Below are positions 13,538 through 19,771 of a DNA stretch of 19,771 nucleotides, one piece after another; within the stretch, counting starts at the first letter, position 1, and every line of letters begins with the position of its first letter. The stretch spans positions 1 through 19,771 of the forward strand of contig JANNHP010000082.1 of NCBI GenBank assembly GCA_031404455.1, in the 5' to 3' direction. The notes beneath the pieces were generated by a model that was not told the DNA's origin, ran no database searches, and saw only the letters and a program-made list of their open reading frames with translations. The translations under genes were made by a program, and so were the position numbers. This DNA comes from JANNHP01 sp031404455 (GTDB taxonomy: Bacteria > Planctomycetota > JAJSAM01 > JAJVHW01).

Positions 13538-14736
13538 CGTGGCCTCATGGTATCCGACATCAGGTATTCGCGCTCGGTGGGGACGGCGGAGGCCGCGGCC
13601 CGCGCCCACGCGAAGGCGAGGTGGTTCTCCCGCACGGTGACGCGGAGCGTCGTCGATTCGCCGGAGAGCGCCCCGCCCAGTTCGTCGCGGACGTCGATCC
13701 GGAGCACGTGCTCGCCCGGCGGGAGACTCGCCGTGAGCACCTGGACCTCACCGGGCAGCGTGCCCCACTGGCGGACGTCGGCCTCGGCGGGCATGAGGAT
13801 CCCCGCGAGGATCATGCCGACACCGATGAGGTCGCTCGACGTCGAACCCGAGTTGCCGAGGACGACCGCGCCGCCGATGACGGAGGCATCCTTGAACACC
13901 GCCTTGCCCTTGTTCACGTGGTCGAGGACCTTGTCGCCGCGCGTGACCGCCTGCTGGTAGACGTCGAGGGCGCGCGACGTGCGGCCGAGCGACGTGCCGT
14001 CGGCCACGACCTCGGCGTACGCCGCGGAGTACGGACGGGCCCGGAACCTCAGATCGGCGCCGTGTGCCCCGGACGGGACCTTCGCCGGGCCGAGACCGAG
14101 GTCAAGGACGACGAGCACGTTCGCGCCCTCGGCGCGCGCCGGGTCCATCCATTGATTGGCCGGCACGAGTTGGTGCGCCTCTTTCAGCGCCGCCTCGCCG
14201 CGATCCTCGTGACTCGCTTCGCGCTGCGCCATGCCCATGAGGAACCAGAGCACCGCGAAGTCCGACCGCGCGGCGCCGTCCTCGCTGTCGGCGTCGCGCA
14301 AGAGACCGGACTTGAAGCTCGCCGCGGCGTTGTTCGGGTCCCCCATCAGCCAGTACGTGACGCCGAGGTAGTAGGCGTTCATGCACCGCTCGTACGGGTC
14401 GCCCTTCCACGACTTCGTCCGCTCCGAGACCATCGCAAGGGTCGCCTCGCCCGTCGTGGAGGTGAGGTCCTCCATGGCGGTGAAGGCCTCCATGAAGTGA
14501 CGGTGCGCGCCCGCGACGTCGCCCATGACGAGCGCCACGGTGCCGGCCTCGTTGCGGTCGAGGGCCTCGTCCTGCGGCGTCTGCGAGAGCTGCGCCTCGT
14601 ACCACGCGCGCGCCGCCGGATAGTTGCCCGACGTGAAGTCGCGCAGCGGAGCCGTGCGATCGACGGAGGCGCAGCCCGCGAGCGGCACGGCGCAGAGCGC
14701 CAGCGCCGCAGCGGTGACGGCGGAGCGGACGTGCAT
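13534..14736 (-). CDS. COG3014-like lipoprotein
   Basis: The 400-aa product begins with a signal peptide and lipobox LAGC (Cys22). The N-terminal half is helical and TPR-like, with GNYPAARAWYEAQL and KGDPYERCMNAYYLGVTYWLMGDPNNAAASFKSGLLRD, the segment most typical of COG3014 proteins. The C-terminal half is beta-rich and includes a glycine-rich hydrophobic stretch (SDLIGVGMILAGILMPAEADVRQW) resembling their conserved 'D-x-R-x-W-x-x-LP' region, then LPPGEHVLRIDV. COG3014 proteins are usually encoded beside LpoB/CsgG-type lipoproteins, as here; their function is not established, with an outer-membrane or cell-wall role likely. The ATG lies 13 bp after the LpoB-like stop with no clear ribosome binding site, and the stop overlaps the next start. 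Confidence 0.85.
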   Translation of the reverse strand: MHVRSAVTAAALALCAVPLAGCASVDRTAPLRDFTSGNYPAARAWYEAQLSQTPQDEALDRNEAGTVALVMGDVAGAHRHFMEAFTAMEDLTSTTGEATLAMVSERTKSWKGDPYERCMNAYYLGVTYWLMGDPNNAAASFKSGLLRDADSEDGAARSDFAVLWFLMGMAQREASHEDRGEAALKEAHQLVPANQWMDPARAEGANVLVVLDLGLGPAKVPSGAHGADLRFRARPYSAAYAEVVADGTSLGRTSRALDVYQQAVTRGDKVLDHVNKGKAVFKDASVIGGAVVLGNSGSTSSDLIGVGMILAGILMPAEADVRQWGTLPGEVQVLTASLPPGEHVLRIDVRDELGGALSGESTTLRVTVRENHLAFAWARAAASAVPTEREYLMSDTMRPR

Positions 14737-14749
14737 GTTCGGCCGTCGG

Positions 14750-15343
14750 CTACTGATAGATGACGCCGGCGTCGCCGACCTTCTTGAACTCGTACTGGTT
14801 CGTCCAGATGATCTGACTGCTCTCCGAGTCCACGAGGCGGAAGGACAGCACGAAGTAGTCGGCGCGGTCGCCGTCGGCGCGCTTGCTGAGGCTCGTGATG
14901 CGGCCGGTGAGGAGATACGTCGCGCCGAGCAGCGCCTTCTGCTCCGTGGGCGAGTAGACGCCCGAGCGCTTCGCGTCGCGCTCCTTCACGACCTCGTCGA
15001 TGTGCTCGCGGGCGAGGAACCGCACGCGCGGCCCGCACGAGCGGACGAGCTGATCGATCATCCGGTCCGTGAGCATGCCCGTGTTGATGGGCTGGCTCGA
15101 CTCGTTCTTGATCGTCGTCGGCGCGACGACCAGGTCGTTCTGCGTCGAGGCGAGGAGCGCCGGGCCGAGTTCGAGCGCCGCCTTGTCCGTGGCGGCGATG
15201 ACGTCGGACGAGTCCATGCCCGTGCCGCCGATGTCGTCGTCGGCGCTCGGATTGACGCGCTTCGAAGAGAAGCCCCCGCACCCCGCCGCGGCGAAGGCGG
15301 CGAGCGTCAGCGCGAGGACGGTGGTGAGTCTCCTGGGGGTCAT
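14750..15343 (-). CDS. lpoB: LpoB/CsgG-like outer-membrane lipoprotein (penicillin-binding protein activator family)
   Basis: The 197-aa product has a signal peptide ending AAAGC (lipid-modified Cys22). The mature part has the LpoB/CsgG N-domain pattern: an INTGMLTDRMIDQLV helix, VRFLAREHIDEVVKERDAKRSGVY, LGATYLLTGRITSLS, DYFVLSFRLVDSESSQIIWTNQYEFKK. In Proteobacteria, LpoB spans from the outer membrane to activate the peptidoglycan synthase PBP1B; whether that holds in this lineage is not known. I chose the ATG at 15343 because it has AAGGAG at 7-nt spacing (15356-15351) and begins the signal peptide; the frame is open 18 codons further upstream. It is followed by the COG3014-like and Gly/Trp-rich lipoproteins, forming an envelope lipoprotein operon. 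Confidence 0.88.
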   Translation of the reverse strand: MTPRRLTTVLALTLAAFAAAGCGGFSSKRVNPSADDDIGGTGMDSSDVIAATDKAALELGPALLASTQNDLVVAPTTIKNESSQPINTGMLTDRMIDQLVRSCGPRVRFLAREHIDEVVKERDAKRSGVYSPTEQKALLGATYLLTGRITSLSKRADGDRADYFVLSFRLVDSESSQIIWTNQYEFKKVGDAGVIYQ

Positions 15344-15369
15344 CTGCTGTCTCCTTTTTCGGTCGCCGT

Positions 15370-15384
15370 CCGCCGAAGCGGCGG
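15370..15384 (-). terminator. Short GC hairpin between the ATP-grasp and LpoB-like genes
   Basis: On the minus strand CCGCCG and CGGCGG pair around CTT, 28 nt after the ATP-grasp stop and upstream of the LpoB-like ribosome binding site. It could mark the end of the upstream unit or lie in the leader of lpoB. With six GC pairs in this genome, chance is possible. No GNTANCNT octamer is present in this 69-bp gap. Confidence 0.25.
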
Positions 15385-15412
15385 CCTGCGACCTCAAGTG
15401 AACGGCTCTCTA

Positions 15413-16474
15413 TCAACCCGCGTGCCGGGACGGCGTCTCCAGCCAGGCGGACGTGTCGTCGTCCGTGCCGGGCAGCAGGAGGGGAATCGTACCGTCCGGC
15501 GGGGCGCCGGAGCCGAAACGGAGGGTCACGGGCTCGGATGGCTCTTCGAAGGGGTCCGCACTCGTGACCGCGGCCGCGACTGCACCGAATGTGAGTCGCG
15601 CGTTGATCTCGGAGATCGGCTGCAGGTGCCGCGCATCGCCAGCGCGGTAGAGGAACGCATCGACGCCGAAGCTCCCGACGTAGCCCGCGTCGCGCAACGC
15701 GTCGCCCATCATCCGAGCGGCTTCGCCGAGCTCGAGTCCATCCTGCGCGTCCCCGCCGGGTGGCCAGGAGATCCCGGTGAAGCGCCCGGCGCGATCGACG
15801 GCGATGCCGTGGATCCCGAGGATGGAGGCCCGCGACGCTCGAACCTCGCCGCGAACGCCGAGATCCGCGATGCGGTCCATCCAGGGTTCGAACAGCAGCA
15901 CGCCTTGGAGTTCGAGAAGTCGCTGTGCCTGGAACCGCTGCTTGTCCTCGAGTTCGCCGACGCCGCGGACGCGAAGACGACCCGCGGCCGAGAACGGCGC
16001 TTTGGCGACCCACGGCTCTCCGCCGTCGGCGCCCAGCATTTCCGACGCTGCTCGCTGGAGACTCGGGATGTCGTAGACGATCGTCCCGCCGCGCAAGCGC
16101 GGCTGACGACAACGCACCTTCGCCTGCCAAGCGAAGAGTCGGTGATTGACCCGCCCCGCGACCTCCGTCGGCTCGCCCCACCAGACGTCCGCCGTCTCCG
16201 GCACCGGACCGCTCTCGAGGCGCGGCGTCGGCAGCCAATCGACCCTGGCCATCCGCGCGGGATCGACCGGTCGCGGCGTCCAGAGGACGTCGTCGTCGCG
16301 CTGCGCGAAGACCCGCATCAGCGTGGCCGCGGCCGAGATCTTCCGCATCACCGGCTCCGGCAGAGCGAAGCGCGGGTCGTCCGGGCTCGGCGCCTTCTCG
16401 CCGCGGGCGCGGCGGGCGGCGGCGTCCATGCGGGCCCAGGTGACCTCGACGTCGAGGTTGCCGACGATCCTCAT
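15413..16474 (-). CDS. ATP-grasp-like protein coupled to DUF455
   Basis: This 353-aa protein has features of the ATP-grasp fold, which ligates a carboxylate to an amine or thiol via an acylphosphate. WVAKAP (155-160) would supply the nucleotide-binding lysine, VLLFEPWMDR (192-201) the hinge, and GYVGSFGVDAF...EINARLTFG (264-297) the metal-binding Asp272/Glu289/Asn291 set and Arg293. The N-terminal 150 residues, with LWTPRPVDPARMARVDWLPTP, fit no domain I know and probably bind the substrate. The ATG at 16474 overlaps the DUF455 stop in the string ATGA; the longer open frame upstream is a shadow of DUF455. The strict coupling implies joint function. Substrate and product are unknown; the fold call rests on motifs only. 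Confidence 0.65.
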   Translation of the reverse strand: MRIVGNLDVEVTWARMDAAARRARGEKAPSPDDPRFALPEPVMRKISAAATLMRVFAQRDDDVLWTPRPVDPARMARVDWLPTPRLESGPVPETADVWWGEPTEVAGRVNHRLFAWQAKVRCRQPRLRGGTIVYDIPSLQRAASEMLGADGGEPWVAKAPFSAAGRLRVRGVGELEDKQRFQAQRLLELQGVLLFEPWMDRIADLGVRGEVRASRASILGIHGIAVDRAGRFTGISWPPGGDAQDGLELGEAARMMGDALRDAGYVGSFGVDAFLYRAGDARHLQPISEINARLTFGAVAAAVTSADPFEEPSEPVTLRFGSGAPPDGTIPLLLPGTDDDTSAWLETPSRHAG

Positions 16475-17277
16475 CGCCGCGTCGCGCCGCCCGGCGCCTC
16501 GGGCGACGTCGCTTCGAGCCGCGCGATGAAGTCGTCGTCGAGCCCCGCGAAGACGCGGCTCTCGCGGTCGAAGACGATCCCACGTGCCCGCGCGGGACCG
16601 TGCGGTGGCGCGACATTGGAGCAATAGGCCTCCCATGGGCTTTGCTCCGGCTGCTTCAGCCGGAGCAAAGCCTCCCACGCGAACCGCACGTGGTGGATCT
16701 CGTCGTCGTGGACTGCGAGGAGCGTGCGCGCCGAGTCCTCGTCGCCCGCGGCGCGCGCCGCGGTCACGTAGTCGCCGGTGAAATCCAGGTTCGCGTTCTC
16801 GAACGTCAGGCCCATCACGCACGTGAACTGCAGCGGCGTCGCGATGTCCTTCACCTTGCTCCAGAAGTGCCCGCTGACGGGAAGGTCGCCGAACCGCGCG
16901 CCGTGCGCCTCGATGCGCGCGACGTACATCGCGCAGTGGCGTTGCTCGTCGCCGAGGATGCGCAGCCATCCGCGCCGGACGCCGTCGGGTGCGTCCGGGA
17001 AGGCGAGGAGCGCCCACGCGAAGAGCTCCGCGGCCTGCAGTTCGTGGTTCGCAGCCGCGTGGAGGATCCGCACCCGCTGCGCGACGTCGTGCCATCCCGT
17101 CGCGGCCGGCACGCGGACGCTCCCGCCGACCGTGATCGCCAGCCCCGGCGGCCGAGAAAGCGTCGGTACCGTCTCCGACCCGTTTTCGTCGCTTTCTCGG
17201 AACGGCGGCGGCGGACGGAGCTTCGCGTCGAGCGTCTCGGCGCGGAGCAGCGACTCGGCGAACTCGGAGACGTTCAC
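16471..17277 (-). CDS. DUF455 (COG2833) ferritin-like protein, putative diiron oxidoreductase
   Basis: The 268-aa protein has the DUF455 pattern. HELQAAELFAWAL (78-90) starts the first helix, ILGDEQRHCAMY has an ExxH pair (Glu111/His114), LTFENANLDF supplies Glu160, and VHDDEIHHVRF has the second ExxH (Glu193/His196). These are the ligands expected for a carboxylate-bridged diiron centre in a four-helix bundle, as in MiaE-like and ferritin-like oxygenases; the reaction of DUF455 is unknown. The GTG at 17277 has GGAGGT upstream at 9-nt spacing. The gene begins 22 bp after the GH84-like stop and overlaps the ATP-grasp start by 4 bp. Unusually, residues 202-214 are encoded by a perfect 35-bp palindrome. 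Confidence 0.88.
   Translation of the reverse strand: MNVSEFAESLLRAETLDAKLRPPPPFRESDENGSETVPTLSRPPGLAITVGGSVRVPAATGWHDVAQRVRILHAAANHELQAAELFAWALLAFPDAPDGVRRGWLRILGDEQRHCAMYVARIEAHGARFGDLPVSGHFWSKVKDIATPLQFTCVMGLTFENANLDFTGDYVTAARAAGDEDSARTLLAVHDDEIHHVRFAWEALLRLKQPEQSPWEAYCSNVAPPHGPARARGIVFDRESRVFAGLDDDFIARLEATSPEAPGGATRR
16638..16672. repeat. Perfect 35-bp palindrome inside the DUF455 coding sequence
   Basis: GGCTTTGCTCCGGCTG (16638-16653) and CAGCCGGAGCAAAGCC (16657-16672) are perfect 16-bp complements around CTT. An 8-bp direct repeat GCCTCCCA occurs at 16628-16635 and 16670-16677, 42 bp apart, which would fit an in-frame insertion of 14 codons. The element encodes part of the helix after the second ExxH motif (LLRLKQPEQS). 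Chance occurrence of such a long perfect inverted repeat is very unlikely. Confidence 0.75.
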
Positions 17278-17299
17278 GACGACGAGACCTCCCGCGGGG

Positions 17300-18718
17300 T
17301 CAGCGGCCGCCCGTCGTCGCCGCGCGCACGTCGAGGCGCACGCAGTCGCCGCGAACGAGCGTCACGAGGTCCGCGCGGCCGATCGGACCCTTCCACCCGG
17401 CGGCGGAAGACCTCGCGAACGCCTCGACGAGCGCCGCGACGTCGGACCGCGACGCGCCGCGACGGAACGCCCGGCAGATCGTCTCGAAACGCTCGAAGTC
17501 ACGCGGCCCTGCGAGCTCCAGGATCGCGCGGCGCCACGAGACCTCCGGATCGTAGGCCTCCGGGTTCCAGAGCCAGTCGAGCCGCGTCAGCCGGTTGACG
17601 GGCGTCCCGCGCTCGCCGAACACGCCGTCGCAGTACCGCGCGAGCGCAGGATCGCGGCCGGTCACGGGGCCCCAGTCGCCCTCGCGGCCGAGGTTGTCGT
17701 AGACGAGCGCCTTCGTCTCGGTGAGCCCGAACGCGCGGCGCGCGGCCGCGAGACCCGCGGCGTCAATCTTCTCGCTGATGACCTCGGGCCCCGTGAAGAC
17801 GAGACCGACGTCCTCGTCGAGCCCGCCCGCCGCGCGCATCGACGCCGAGAACGCCTCGAACCGCGGGTCGTTCCACCAGTAGGTCTGCGGGAGGAGGTAG
17901 AGGCGCGCGCCGGAGTCGCGGCGGCGCAGTCCCTGCCGGACGAGCTTCAGGTAGCTGACCAGCGCGGGCGCGAAGCGGCCGTGCCGCAGCGCCGATTCCG
18001 CGGAGAGCGCGAAGACCTCGTCGTCGAACTTCACCGCGAGGATGCGCACGCCGCGGTCCTGCCACGGACGGAAGAACTCCAGCGCGCGCGCCACGCCCTC
18101 GCCGGTCGCGTCGAGCGGGACGCCCGGCGCGTAGACGGCTGCCATCTCGCGGCCGCGGACGTCGGCGTCGTCGCGGGCGCCCCACGCGAAGTTCGCGCGG
18201 TAGCGCGTCTCCCACGCCTGCGGACGCTTGTTGCCGCGCAGCGGGAAGACCGGTGCGTCGAGGACGCGGCACACGCGGATGAACTTCCCCTCCGGGCCGT
18301 CCCACGTGAGTTGCGCGAGCGCCTGGTCCGCCCAGCGCAGACCCGCGTCGTCGCGCGCGGCCTTGAGCACGACCGCGTGCCCCGCCTCGCCCGTCACCGC
18401 GAGCAGGTATCCCTCCGGAGGCAGTTCCTTCCAGCCGAGGTCGAGTCCCGCCGCGCGCAGGCGCGCGTCGAAGTCCGCGGCGGAGTCATCGACGACGACG
18501 GCGCCCTTTGCCGGAAGCAGCACGTCGCCGTACTCGGCGCGGCGCGGCGTCGGGTACACGGTCAGCGTGAGCGGACGGATCGATTCGGCGACCGGCAGTT
18601 CGGCGAACTCGAGCGATCCCGGGACGTCCGTCGAGCCCGGAAACGCGTGACGGGACGATGCGCACGCCGCCGCGGCGAGCACGGCCACGAGCGTCGCGAG
18701 GTGTCGCAGAGCGTTCAT
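17300..18718 (-). CDS. GH84-like (beta-N-acetylglucosaminidase-type) lipoprotein, divergent
   Basis: The 472-aa product has a signal peptide with a lipobox-like AAAC (Cys19). The first domain (about 50-150) looks like the GH20b/NAGidase N-terminal domain: VYPTPRRAEYGD, then LPPEGYLLAV...WADQALAQL. The second resembles the GH84 barrel: VRILAVKFDDEVF has the Asp-Asp pair (232-233) that is catalytic in GH84, followed by LYLLPQTYWW and VFTGPEVISEKI. However, the usual opening motif with EGFYG is not present; in its place is FPLRGNKRPQAWETRYRANF. It may hydrolyse N-acetylhexosamine glycans at the cell surface, or be a binding protein derived from GH84. It is first in a unit with DUF455 and the ATP-grasp gene. 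No Shine-Dalgarno sequence is visible before the ATG. Confidence 0.72.
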   Translation of the reverse strand: MNALRHLATLVAVLAAAACASSRHAFPGSTDVPGSLEFAELPVAESIRPLTLTVYPTPRRAEYGDVLLPAKGAVVVDDSAADFDARLRAAGLDLGWKELPPEGYLLAVTGEAGHAVVLKAARDDAGLRWADQALAQLTWDGPEGKFIRVCRVLDAPVFPLRGNKRPQAWETRYRANFAWGARDDADVRGREMAAVYAPGVPLDATGEGVARALEFFRPWQDRGVRILAVKFDDEVFALSAESALRHGRFAPALVSYLKLVRQGLRRRDSGARLYLLPQTYWWNDPRFEAFSASMRAAGGLDEDVGLVFTGPEVISEKIDAAGLAAARRAFGLTETKALVYDNLGREGDWGPVTGRDPALARYCDGVFGERGTPVNRLTRLDWLWNPEAYDPEVSWRRAILELAGPRDFERFETICRAFRRGASRSDVAALVEAFARSSAAGWKGPIGRADLVTLVRGDCVRLDVRAATTGGR

Positions 18719-18727
18719 CGGAGCGGC

Positions 18728-18735
18728 ATGTTACC
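18728..18735 (-). promoter_or_regulatory. Putative -10 element of the GH84-DUF455-ATP-grasp unit
   Basis: The minus strand reads GGTAACAT, fitting GNTANCNT. It ends 9 nt before the ATG at 18718, leaving a leader of only about 2-3 nt. The gap to the upstream gene is 46 bp. Confidence 0.45.
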
Positions 18736-18764
18736 CGCCGCGCGGAGCGCCCGCGTGGACGGGG

Positions 18765-19771
18765 TCACGGCTTGCGGACGAGACGGACGACGACGTCGAG
18801 GTCGCCGGTCTCGACGTCGGCGGTGCCCTCCCAGCGCTCGCGCGTCCGCGCGGTCCCGTAGAAGCGCACGTGCCAGGTGCCGGGTGGGAGGCCGCGCGCG
18901 TGGAACCGGCTGGGTTCGAGATCGACGCGGAACCCGTCGCGCTCCGCAATCCCGTTCACTTCGCCGACGAAGCCGTCCGGGACCTCGACGCGTCCCGCGA
19001 TCGTCCCGCCGTCGCGCAGCGTGAGTTCGACGTCACGGTCGCCGGGGACGACGCCGTCGGCCGCCGCCCAGCGGTGCTCGCACGTCGGCCCGAGTCGCAG
19101 GCGCAGGACGGCGCCCTCCGGCAGGTTCGGGACGAGCGCGACGCCGTCGGGCCCGAAGCGCCCGTAGCGTTCCGAACCGTCGGCGAGGAAAGCCCGCACC
19201 GGGCCCTCGATCTCGCTGCGACGAGCGTTCGGGACGCGCACGCGGACGGAGCTTCCGACGTCGAGGACGAGCGACAGGTCCGCGGCCCCGGCGACGGCCT
19301 GGCCGATCTCGACGGCATCCTCCTCGGGCAGAGCGGCGAGCACCCGCACGCGCGTCGCGGGAGGAAGGCGCCCCACCACGAAACGCCCCGCCGCATCGGT
19401 CCGCACCGGCCGTGCGGGCCGGACGCCCTCGCCCGTGCAGTGGACCGAGAGCCCGCCGAGCGGGCGTCCGCGCGCGTCGCGGATCGTCCCCGAGACCGAT
19501 GCGGCGGCGGCGAGTCGGAACGTGGCGTCCTCGGGTGTCCACTTCGGCAGCACGAGCGGGAAGAGGTCGAGGCGCGTCTCGGGCGCGGAGATGGAGAGTC
19601 CGCCGGTCGCGCCGGGCGGCACGTCGGGGGCGACGATCGTCCCGCTGGCGCCGGTGGTGAGGTCGTGCGTCACGGAGCTCAGATTGACGATGACCCGCGC
19701 GCCCGCGAGAGGGGCGCCGTCGGCGTCGAGGACGACGATCCGCACGGGCGTGACCGGATCGACGACGATCG
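18765..19771 (-). CDS. Carboxypeptidase-regulatory-like (beta-sandwich repeat) protein, partial (N-terminus beyond window)
   Basis: The frame is open to the right edge, so the start lies outside; the in-frame GTG at 19745 is not a likely start because the repeat continues upstream (IVVDPVTPVRIVV). The visible 334 residues hold at least three related beta-sandwich units: VLDADGAPLAGARVIVN with a downstream LPPG-type turn, VSGTIRDARGRPLGGLSVHC followed by TDAAGRFVVGRLPPATRVRV, and a C-terminal pair with AGRVEVPDGF and LPPGTWHVRFY. This pattern is that of carboxypeptidase-regulatory-like or CarboxypepD_reg domains in large secreted or surface proteins, where they act as structural spacers. No catalytic motif is seen. 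It ends 46 bp before the GH84-like start. Confidence 0.75.
   Translation of the reverse strand, partial: IVVDPVTPVRIVVLDADGAPLAGARVIVNLSSVTHDLTTGASGTIVAPDVPPGATGGLSISAPETRLDLFPLVLPKWTPEDATFRLAAAASVSGTIRDARGRPLGGLSVHCTGEGVRPARPVRTDAAGRFVVGRLPPATRVRVLAALPEEDAVEIGQAVAGAADLSLVLDVGSSVRVRVPNARRSEIEGPVRAFLADGSERYGRFGPDGVALVPNLPEGAVLRLRLGPTCEHRWAAADGVVPGDRDVELTLRDGGTIAGRVEVPDGFVGEVNGIAERDGFRVDLEPSRFHARGLPPGTWHVRFYGTARTRERWEGTADVETGDLDVVVRLVRKP

Noticed and set aside
14379..17095. Minus- and plus-strand frames of 560-745 codons across 14379-17095
   Set aside because: They cover the LpoB, COG3014, ATP-grasp and DUF455 genes out of frame. The ATP-grasp frame is real only from 16474 downward.
1..19771. 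CRISPR arrays, tRNA or rRNA genes, transposases, prophage or toxin-antitoxin genes
   Set aside because: No spaced direct repeats, no TTCGA-type tRNA T-arm within a cloverleaf, and no recognisable recombinase or toxin motif on either strand.

Overview
This is a compact, very GC-rich window (roughly 70% by eye) with long spurious open frames on the non-coding strands and short gaps between genes. At least five products carry lipoprotein signal peptides ending in a lipobox cysteine, and one is an LpoB-like outer-membrane lipoprotein, so the host is a diderm bacterium. The DUF58/VWA operon, a GH84-like lipoprotein, a sulfatase-modifying-factor-fold protein and a carboxypeptidase-regulatory-like repeat protein together suggest Planctomycetota or a related lineage. 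That placement is inference; no rRNA or other phylogenetic marker is present except guaA and guaB. I see no tRNA, rRNA, CRISPR array, transposase, integrase or phage gene.

Layout. (1) Minus strand, 1-3400: guaB then guaA (start overlapping stop), completing GMP synthesis, then the start of a small lipocalin/nitrobindin-like protein running off the left edge. (2) Plus strand, 3564-5183: a polytopic GT39/RgtA-like glycosyltransferase, divergent from guaB. (3) Minus strand, 9247-5107: a three-gene Bat-like operon (novel three-helix membrane protein, DUF58, BatA-like VWA protein) with overlapping start and stop codons. It is convergent with the glycosyltransferase and overlaps its 3' end by 77 bp. 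(4) Plus strand, 9287-11493: an RluA-family pseudouridine synthase followed by an M48 metalloprotease lipoprotein with a C-terminal repeat region. (5) 11494-13153: a composite palindromic repeat, a small conserved-looking protein (minus), a divergent FGE/SUMF1-fold protein (plus) and two terminator-like hairpins. (6) Minus strand, 19771-13154: the 3' part of a regulatory-domain repeat protein, a GH84-like lipoprotein, a DUF455 ferritin-like protein translationally coupled to an ATP-grasp protein, then LpoB-like, COG3014-like and Gly/Trp-rich lipoproteins.

Three observations stand out. Every first gene of a transcription unit (seven of seven) has an octamer GNTANCNT just upstream, often so close that the mRNA would be leaderless or nearly so; this looks like the host's housekeeping -10 element. 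The DUF455/ATP-grasp pair, probably co-transcribed with the GH84-like lipoprotein, is the best candidate here for an undescribed enzyme system (a diiron oxidoreductase plus a carboxylate-amine ligase). Two perfect long palindromes occur, one intergenic with an outer inverted repeat (11509-11586) and one of 35 bp inside the DUF455 coding sequence (16638-16672).
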